Shown here: positions 12,484 through 16,995 of the stretch, piece after piece | How the letters are laid out: every line of letters begins with the position of its first letter | Numbering within the stretch: the first letter of the stretch is position 1 | Assembly (NCBI RefSeq): GCF_947169445.1 | Contig: NZ_CAMVPU010000065.1 | Location: 1-16,995 of the forward strand | Direction of reading: 5' to 3' | Length of the DNA: 16,995 bases | From: an uncultured Butyrivibrio sp. | GTDB taxonomy: Bacteria; Bacillota; Clostridia; Lachnospirales; Lachnospiraceae | The notes under the pieces: model-generated | What the model was told of the DNA's origin: nothing | Databases searched by the model: none | What the model saw: only the letters and a program-made list of their open reading frames with translations | Position numbers and translations under genes: made by a program

Positions 12484-12514
12484 ACAAGGGGAGACATCCC
12501 CTTGTATGTTTTTT
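12484..12514 (+). terminator. Rho-independent terminator
   Basis: ACAAGGGG (12484-12491) and CCCCTTGT (12498-12505) form a perfect 8-bp stem with loop AGACAT, followed by ATG and six T (12509-12514). It lies 24 bp after the stop of the gene at 12008 and separates it from the integration module. Confidence 0.92.
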
Positions 12515-12551
12515 GGGTCTATGCATAGATTTTACATGTAAGGGAGGATGT

Positions 12552-13118
12552 ATGATCAAGTCGTATGGGGATAGTATTGTGAACAGATATGCGAAAGCGG
12601 ATGCTTCCGGAAGGGTGGATATTATATGCAGTCATTATGCAGTATTCATTGGAATCATTGAAAGCAGTGTAGATGGGCTCGTTTTTCTGATCGAGGATGA
12701 GAAGATTAACGCAAGAAGAGCTGAGAAGCTTGCATTGGGGGTTAGGGTTCAGACGTCAGGACACTCTGATCCGACTGGTAATACAGTAGCAGGAGAGGAT
12801 GAAATCAGACGGGCAATAATTGAATGTGATTTTTCTGGTGGCGTTCTGGAAGAAAGCAGCAGAAGAAACGAATTTATTAAGGAAGCATATCTTCTGGATG
12901 ATATGAGAAGACATTATTTTCTTTTCAATAAGCAGCTTTCAAGGTTGAGCGACAAGGAAAAATCATATTTTGTTCCGTATCTTAAGGGCAACAAAGGGTA
13001 TATAGACATGGCAAATGAACTCGGGGTGGAGGTTGATACTGCTGTGCAGATGGTCCACAGAACAAAGATGAAGATTAAAAGCCAGATGGTTAGTTATCTT
13101 GAAGGAAAAATAGCATAG
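12552..13118 (+). CDS. Sigma-70 region 4-like regulatory protein
   Basis: A 188-residue protein whose C-terminal 60 residues resemble sigma factor region 4: LSDKEKSYFVPYLKGNKGYIDMANELGVEVDTAVQMVHRTKMKIK, where a helix-turn-helix follows an LSxxE start. The N-terminal two thirds match nothing I recognise and do not look like sigma region 2, so it may be an accessory or sigma-like regulator, not a full sigma factor. The frame is open from 12429, but that start would run through the terminator at 12484; the ATG at 12552 has GGGAGGATG directly upstream and is the right start. Similar sigma-like genes lie upstream of the DUF6462 and integrase genes in some Firmicutes mobile elements. Confidence 0.75.
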   Translation: MIKSYGDSIVNRYAKADASGRVDIICSHYAVFIGIIESSVDGLVFLIEDEKINARRAEKLALGVRVQTSGHSDPTGNTVAGEDEIRRAIIECDFSGGVLEESSRRNEFIKEAYLLDDMRRHYFLFNKQLSRLSDKEKSYFVPYLKGNKGYIDMANELGVEVDTAVQMVHRTKMKIKSQMVSYLEGKIA

Positions 13119-13130
13119 GAGGAATACTTT

Positions 13131-13367
13131 ATGCCAAGAGCAAGAAAAGAAATACCAGAGTTAGAGGAACTTATTGAATCAGGTCAGAAAAAATTTGTCA
13201 GGTACAAGGAAGGTCAAAAACTATATTCAATGGGCAAACAAACCTTTCGGGATCTGGCTGATGAGGCAGGGGCAGTATATCAGTACAAAGGGTGTTGTCT
13301 TGTTAACACTCAGATTGTTGATGAATTCTTGGAGAACTTTAGAAGGCCCAAAAAAGTAATCAGATGA
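13131..13367 (+). CDS. DUF6462-like, possible excisionase or directionality factor
   Basis: A 78-residue basic protein resembling the DUF6462 group found beside Tn916-type integrases in Lachnospiraceae and relatives. The region KFVRYKEGQKLYSMGKQTFRDLADEAGAVYQ has the winged-helix layout of MerR/excisionase-type DNA-binding proteins, in which a helix reads the DNA and the strand that follows (CCLVNTQIVDEFL) forms the wing. AGGAGG lies just upstream. It is 12 bp from the sigma-like gene and directly before the integrase, the usual place of an excisionase. A role in steering the integrase towards excision is inferred from position and fold. Confidence 0.8.
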   Translation: MPRARKEIPELEELIESGQKKFVRYKEGQKLYSMGKQTFRDLADEAGAVYQYKGCCLVNTQIVDEFLENFRRPKKVIR

Positions 13368-13437
13368 AATTGATGAAATAGGATGGTAAACGCCAGAATA
13401 CATCGACCTTTCAGAGTGAAGGGCCGAAAAAGAACTG

Positions 13438-13466
13438 TTGAATGCAAGTAATGGCGCGGTTATAAT
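13438..13466 (+). promoter_or_regulatory. Sigma-A-type promoter of the integrase gene
   Basis: TTGAAT (13438-13443) and a perfect TATAAT (13461-13466) are separated by 17 bp. Transcription would start near 13473, about 35 bp before the integrase ATG at 13509. This gives the integrase a promoter of its own, apart from the sigma-like and DUF6462-like genes upstream. Confidence 0.85.
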
Positions 13467-13508
13467 TTGCTTATGAACCGGCCATTCCTCATCTTTAAAG
13501 GAGGAAAC

Positions 13509-14744
13509 ATGGCATCAAGAAAAGACAAAAAAGGGTACGCATTGCAAAAGGGTGAGTACCAACGTGCGGATGGACGATATGTTTACGCATATGTAGACAG
13601 GCTTGGGAAAAGACATTTTGTTTATGCCAAGTCTTTGGTTGAGTTACGCCAAAAGCAAAAGAATATCCAGAGAGATTATTTTGATGGTCTTGATCCGTGC
13701 ATGGCAGCAACAATAGAAGTCAATCATATGGTTGAGAACTATTTGAATCAGAAACGTAATCTTAGGCTTACGACTAAGGGCGGATACGTCAAGACTTTCA
13801 ATACCTACATTAAGGGAAGTACCTTCGGAACCAGGAAAATAGTCAATGTCAAATACACTGATGTGAAGAGCTTCTATTATTCTCTGCTGGATGAAAAGCA
13901 ACTAAAAATATCAACTGTGGACAGAGTTCATACTCTTTTGCACCCAGCGTTTAGAATGGCGGTGAGGGATGGACTTATTAGAAATAATCCTACAGATGAC
14001 ATCATGGCTGATCTGAAGAAAGATGTAAAAGGTACAAAAGCTGATAAAGAAAAACGTATAGCCCTTAGCGTAAACCAACAGAAAGCCTTCATGAAACATC
14101 TTAGGGAGAACCATGAATTTGAAGGCTGGGTACCAATTATTACAGTACTACTGGGTACTGGGATGCGTATTGGTGAATGCGTATCGATTAATTGGGGCAA
14201 TTTAGACTTCAAAAATCGCATGATTTATGTCGATCATGAGTTTAATAATAGGCCTGATGAGAATGGTCATTGTGAGCGCCGCATCACAAGTACAAAGTCA
14301 GAGGCAGGTAACCGTTCTATTCCTATGGTACAGGAAGTATTCGACGCTTTTCTACTTGAGTATCAGTTCCAGAAATGCATTGGTTTTTGCGAAGAGGAAA
14401 TCTGTGGATACAAAGACTTTGTTTTTTCGACAACTGAGCATACGATGGTTACTCCCAGTGCGGTAAATAAGGCAATTGCCAAGATAATCAAGTCTTACAA
14501 TGCTAAAGAAACTGCTGAGGCTGAGGCGGAAGGACGAGAGCCTTTTTTACTTCCACATTTTACAGCCCATGTACTTAGACATACTTTTTGCACCAGGCTC
14601 TGTGAAGCAGGAGTAAATCCGAAGTTTATTCAGAGTGTCATGGGGCATTCTGATTTTTCTACCACTATGGACATTTACGCGGATTATAGTGATGAAAAGA
14701 AGCAGGAGGTTGGACAGGATCTGAATGGCATGTTGGGGTTGTAA
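13509..14744 (+). CDS. int: Tyrosine recombinase, Tn916-type integrase
   Basis: A 411-residue site-specific recombinase that integrates and excises a mobile element. An N-terminal arm-binding domain (about 8-60, LQKGEYQRADGRYVYAYVD, very like Tn916 Int) is followed by a SAM-like core-binding domain (about 70-165) and the catalytic domain. The catalytic residues are R220 (GTGMRIGE), K263 (in TSTKSEAGNR), H354 and R357 (HVLRHTF), H380 (MGHSD) and the nucleophile Y390 (DIYADY). All are intact. The start at 13509 is fixed by AAAGGAGG 6-7 bp upstream; an earlier in-frame ATG at 13467 would lie on the promoter itself. I cannot find attachment sites or a target tRNA in the next 200 bp. Confidence 0.95.
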   Translation: MASRKDKKGYALQKGEYQRADGRYVYAYVDRLGKRHFVYAKSLVELRQKQKNIQRDYFDGLDPCMAATIEVNHMVENYLNQKRNLRLTTKGGYVKTFNTYIKGSTFGTRKIVNVKYTDVKSFYYSLLDEKQLKISTVDRVHTLLHPAFRMAVRDGLIRNNPTDDIMADLKKDVKGTKADKEKRIALSVNQQKAFMKHLRENHEFEGWVPIITVLLGTGMRIGECVSINWGNLDFKNRMIYVDHEFNNRPDENGHCERRITSTKSEAGNRSIPMVQEVFDAFLLEYQFQKCIGFCEEEICGYKDFVFSTTEHTMVTPSAVNKAIAKIIKSYNAKETAEAEAEGREPFLLPHFTAHVLRHTFCTRLCEAGVNPKFIQSVMGHSDFSTTMDIYADYSDEKKQEVGQDLNGMLGL

Positions 14745-14781
14745 TGCTCCAGCGGACTTACATGTTCACAATATGAAACTG

Positions 14782-14810
14782 GTAAAGGCTGGCTTTGTGC
14801 CGGCCTTTAC
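14782..14810. other. Strong 12-bp hairpin after the integrase
   Basis: GTAAAGGCTGGC (14782-14793) and GCCGGCCTTTAC (14799-14810) pair along all 12 positions with a single G-U, around loop TTTGT. No T-run follows on either strand, so it is not a typical intrinsic terminator. It may stabilise the mRNA 3' end, work with a Rho-type process, or be part of an attachment or recombination site. Confidence 0.6.
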
Positions 14811-14816
14811 TGATTA

Positions 14817-14862
14817 ATTGAACGACAAGTTCAATGACACAGTCTTCTTTTGAGCATATCAT
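14817..14862 (+). promoter_or_regulatory. Promoter with operator-like palindrome (copy 2)
   Basis: The 23 bases at 14817-14839 are identical to those at 3055-3077: ATTGAAC-GACAA-GTTCAAT then GACA. The -35 box ATGACA (14834-14839) is followed, again after exactly 17 bp, by TATCAT (14857-14862), within an ATATCATT block shared by both copies; the spacer itself differs. Conservation of the operator and both promoter boxes, but not the spacer, points to selection on function. It should drive the genes at 14961, 15954 and 16428. Confidence 0.75.
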
Positions 14863-14885
14863 TGTTATATCAGGTAATATGGCAT

Positions 14886-14948
14886 CAGATTGTGTAATCT
14901 GAGATTGCGTAATACCTTTCATGTTCCTATACATGGATACGTAATACC
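14886..14948 (+). other. Structured leader with short repeats upstream of the 14961 gene
   Basis: The roughly 90-base leader holds CAGATT-GTGT-AATCTG (14886-14901), near-identical direct repeats AGATTGTGTAAT (14887-14898) and AGATTGCGTAAT (14902-14913), CATGT-N6-ACATG (14920-14935), and GTAATACC twice (14909-14916, 14941-14948), the second just before the ribosome binding site. These could be regulator sites or a leader structure affecting translation. I see no match to a known riboswitch. Confidence 0.4.
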
Positions 14949-14960
14949 GGAGGTGAGGTA

Positions 14961-15917
14961 ATGTCAGATACATTGATCAGAAATGAGGTACCGGTTTATT
15001 CAGAAAAATATGACGTTCACGGAGTTATTAGAGATTTTGGATTTGTTACAAAGCTGTATTTTTCTTATGACGACAAAAAGATTGAGATGGGAATAAACAA
15101 TAATCCCTTGAAAGACATCTCGTTTGAAGATTTGGGCAGGGACATTATTGAATCGTACATTATGAATCTGGTTTCCAACAGTGATGGCCGAAGGCTCCAG
15201 TTGCATTATTGGCATATTGACGAGCATAAATACGGAGATGGAAACACGTACCATATAGCTCATGGCATAGTAACTGGCCACAAGAGACTTCCGGATGCTA
15301 TAGACATGCACTCGTCAGAAGTAAGGGCAGTTCATGTTGATGAAGCTGCAGAAGAATTAGTTGTTACAACTAGAAACAGTGTGTATCATTGCCCGCTTTC
15401 ATACTGCGATTTCGAGAAGCAGGAAGAGTTTTCGGATATTATTCCAGAATATGAAAGAATAAAGGAGAGATATCAGAATGCTATAGATTATCCCACTATT
15501 GACCCCGGGAATGTCCTTCTTGTGTTGTCAAACTTCAGCGAATACTATTTTCACTCGCTTTATTATGTGCCTTTGGACTCGGAGACAAGTGAACCGTTAG
15601 AATACATAGGCTGGCCGCATGTAGGCACTTTCCAGGACAGCTTTCTTGTTGGAACAAAAGATCAAAGTATTGATTTGAGATACTTCCCTCATTTTCAAAA
15701 TATAGAATTTTATGCTTTGAGAACGGGTGGACATCCACTTTTTATTGAAAATATCGGCGATGTAGTTCTTTATGCCAGTACTAATGTTGGGACAATCCGG
15801 TTGGAGCCAGGTGATAGGAAAGAAGTGGCAGAAGAAAATGTTGAAGAGAAAAAGCCGATACTTCCTGATGGTGATCTATACCCGGCAGGAGTAATTAATT
15901 TAGGCAAAGGACAATGA
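14961..15917 (+). CDS. Hypothetical protein behind operator copy 2
   Basis: A 318-residue protein that I do not recognise. The sequence suggests beta-rich structure throughout (for example VHGVIRDFGFVTKLYFSYDDKKIEMGINNN and NIEFYALRTGGHPLFIENIGDVVLYASTN), and an acidic, proline-containing, likely flexible tail after residue 280. There is no signal peptide or membrane segment. CCGGAGGTGAGG lies directly before the ATG. It is the first gene behind the second operator-promoter and is followed after 36 bp by the phosphatase-like gene, so it is probably coregulated with the block that begins at 3203. No catalytic motif stands out. Confidence 0.75.
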   Translation: MSDTLIRNEVPVYSEKYDVHGVIRDFGFVTKLYFSYDDKKIEMGINNNPLKDISFEDLGRDIIESYIMNLVSNSDGRRLQLHYWHIDEHKYGDGNTYHIAHGIVTGHKRLPDAIDMHSSEVRAVHVDEAAEELVVTTRNSVYHCPLSYCDFEKQEEFSDIIPEYERIKERYQNAIDYPTIDPGNVLLVLSNFSEYYFHSLYYVPLDSETSEPLEYIGWPHVGTFQDSFLVGTKDQSIDLRYFPHFQNIEFYALRTGGHPLFIENIGDVVLYASTNVGTIRLEPGDRKEVAEENVEEKKPILPDGDLYPAGVINLGKGQ

Positions 15918-15953
15918 CATTAAACAAGAAATTCTTTGTTTGGGAGAACGATT

Positions 15954-16412
15954 ATGCCGATACGAATGGATTATAAACGGAAGAATAGGTATAAGGTCAT
16001 GAGCAGGCATTGTTGCGAAAGGTATTGCCATCAAAAACATGAACGTTCATCCATTATTATTTCAATTAAATCTTCATGGGATAGAGAACTGCCGTCCTTG
16101 CCTATGAATGATAAAAACAATGTGAAACATATTCTGTCTTTGTCTTTTGATGATTGTGAATTTGAACAAACGCCAGAGTATTGCATGTCTTATGAAGACG
16201 GAGAAAAGATAGCTGATTTTGTAAATCAGCATTATAACGAGACAGAGCTAATAATTGTACATTGTGATGGCGGAATATCAAGAAGCGCTGGAGTGGCTGC
16301 AGCCATCATGAGAGTAAAAGAAGGTTTTGATGATCCTATTTTTGATAACAGGGGTAAGCATCCCAATATGACCTGTTATTTACGCACGTTGAAAGGGTTT
16401 GGATACATTTGA
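15954..16412 (+). CDS. Protein-tyrosine/dual-specificity phosphatase-like protein
   Basis: A 152-residue protein with the CX5R signature of cysteine-dependent phosphatases: VHCDGGISRSAGVAAAI, with the nucleophile C104 and phosphate-binding R110. A candidate general acid lies in SLSFDDCEFE (D66 or D67). The layout resembles the small dual-specificity-like phosphatases found on phages and mobile elements. This fold also includes RNA 5'-triphosphatases and RNA phosphatases, so an RNA end is a possible substrate as well as phosphoprotein. The start at 15954 has GGGAG upstream; the frame is open slightly earlier without a good start. It is followed after 15 bp by the P-loop kinase gene. Confidence 0.88.
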   Translation: MPIRMDYKRKNRYKVMSRHCCERYCHQKHERSSIIISIKSSWDRELPSLPMNDKNNVKHILSLSFDDCEFEQTPEYCMSYEDGEKIADFVNQHYNETELIIVHCDGGISRSAGVAAAIMRVKEGFDDPIFDNRGKHPNMTCYLRTLKGFGYI

Positions 16413-16427
16413 AAACGGGAGGTATTA

Positions 16428-16995
16428 ATGAGCAGGGTTTCTTTTGTTATGGGTGCCACGGCATCCGGCAAAACGTACTTTATAAAGGAATATTTTAATA
16501 ATAAGGATGTAACTATACTTAATGCCTATGACTATCAAATTCAGGTTTATGATGAAGAGGGTTATGGAGATTCTATTCCTATAGAAGAACAGAAGAGATG
16601 CCTGATAATAGCAAATGACAGGCTTATTAAGGATGTTATAAAGACAGTTAAAACGGGAAAAGATATTGTGATTGAAAATACATTCTTTAAAGCCAAAAGG
16701 CGTATATCATACATTGACGAGATCAGGAAAAACGGAGATGTAAAGATTGATGTTTATGTTATGTCTCCTGGGGATGCCAGGTGGAAATCAAATATAAAAA
16801 AGCGTGAGTTTACTGATGATTTAGCGTATTTCAAGAGTATGGCTGAGAATATTGAATTTCCTAATCCTAGTGAAGGTTTTGACGCTATTTATGAAGTTAC
16901 TGACTCTGGATGCCAAAAAAGAATGGATGAGCCCAGACCGGAAATTGTAGATGTGGCCAGAAAGGAGCTGCAGGAGGAAGCAGAAAGCTTTCATG
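16428..16995 (+). CDS. P-loop kinase (AAA_33 / polynucleotide kinase-like), partial
   Basis: The gene runs off the right edge; 189 codons are visible with no stop. It opens with a strand and Walker A motif, VSFVMGATASGKT (P-loop residues 9-16), followed by a DYQ segment (35-37) where such kinases often place a substrate- or metal-binding acidic residue, and by a strand ending in DIVIENTFFKAKRR, which corresponds to the DTNLNPERR region of T4 polynucleotide kinase. A lid-like basic region follows (RWKSNIKKREF). This family includes polynucleotide kinases, zeta-toxin-like kinases and other small phosphotransferases; the exact substrate is open. GGGAGG lies 5 bp before the ATG. It is the third gene behind operator copy 2. 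Confidence 0.85.
   Translation, partial: MSRVSFVMGATASGKTYFIKEYFNNKDVTILNAYDYQIQVYDEEGYGDSIPIEEQKRCLIIANDRLIKDVIKTVKTGKDIVIENTFFKAKRRISYIDEIRKNGDVKIDVYVMSPGDARWKSNIKKREFTDDLAYFKSMAENIEFPNPSEGFDAIYEVTDSGCQKRMDEPRPEIVDVARKELQEEAESFH

Noticed and set aside
12429..12551. Longer N-terminus for the sigma-like protein
   Set aside because: It would run through a strong terminator and overlap the previous gene; the ATG at 12552 has its own ribosome binding site.
1..16995. CRISPR array, rRNA genes or a known riboswitch
   Set aside because: I found no regular direct-repeat array, no rRNA-like sequence and no leader matching a riboswitch that I recognise.

Overview
The window looks like accessory DNA from a low-GC Gram-positive bacterium, most likely a rumen or gut Lachnospiraceae of the Butyrivibrio/Pseudobutyrivibrio kind. 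This is inferred from strong AGGAGG-type ribosome binding sites, AT-rich genes, an IS1634-family insertion sequence, and a Tn916-type integrase preceded by a DUF6462-like small protein. Every gene I can support lies on the + strand. The content (tRNA array, two RNA ligases, several metallophosphoesterases, many unknown genes, an integrase) fits a large mobile element: an integrative element, megaplasmid/chromid, or large-phage-derived region. I cannot tell which from this window alone.

Layout. 1-1771: an IS1634-family element whose left end lies in a perfect 24-bp palindrome overlapping a consensus-like promoter. 1777-2401: an array of seven tRNA genes or tRNA-like genes in the order Ile(UAU), Gly(UCC), Ala(UGC), Val(UAC), Thr(UGU), Asp(GUC), Met/Ile2(CAU). 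The IS lies directly against the first, whose acceptor stem is broken. The Gly and Thr members have good stems and, for Gly, the right identity bases, but their D- and T-loops are not canonical. 2447-7037: a metallophosphoesterase gene, then a promoter with an operator-like palindrome, an unknown protein, a PPP-type phosphatase, an unknown protein, an Rnl5/DraRnl-type RNA ligase and a helical unknown protein. 7129-7201: an eighth tRNA, again Ile(UAU)-like. 7452-11547: two unknown proteins, a metallophosphoesterase fused to an RHH-like tail, a Phd-like antitoxin, an XRE regulator and a full-length T4 Rnl1-type RNA ligase, ended by a strong terminator. 11548-12007: a non-coding stretch with two terminators and a probable broken small membrane-protein gene. 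12008-14744: an unknown gene, a sigma-region-4-like protein, a DUF6462/excisionase-like protein and a tyrosine integrase with its own promoter. 14817-16995: a second copy of the 3055 operator-promoter driving an unknown protein, a protein-tyrosine-phosphatase-like protein and a P-loop kinase cut by the window edge.

How the parts may work together. The strongest theme is RNA repair: two sequence-distinct ATP-dependent RNA ligases with intact nucleotidyltransferase motifs, at least three metallophosphoesterases, and a P-loop kinase of the type that includes polynucleotide kinases, all on an element that carries its own unusual tRNAs. In phage T4, polynucleotide kinase-phosphatase and Rnl1 repair tRNA cut by a host anticodon nuclease; an analogous tRNA supply-and-repair island is my main hypothesis. 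It is an inference from gene content. The repeated operator-promoter links the 3.2-7.0 kb block and the 15-17 kb block (including the kinase) into one probable regulon.
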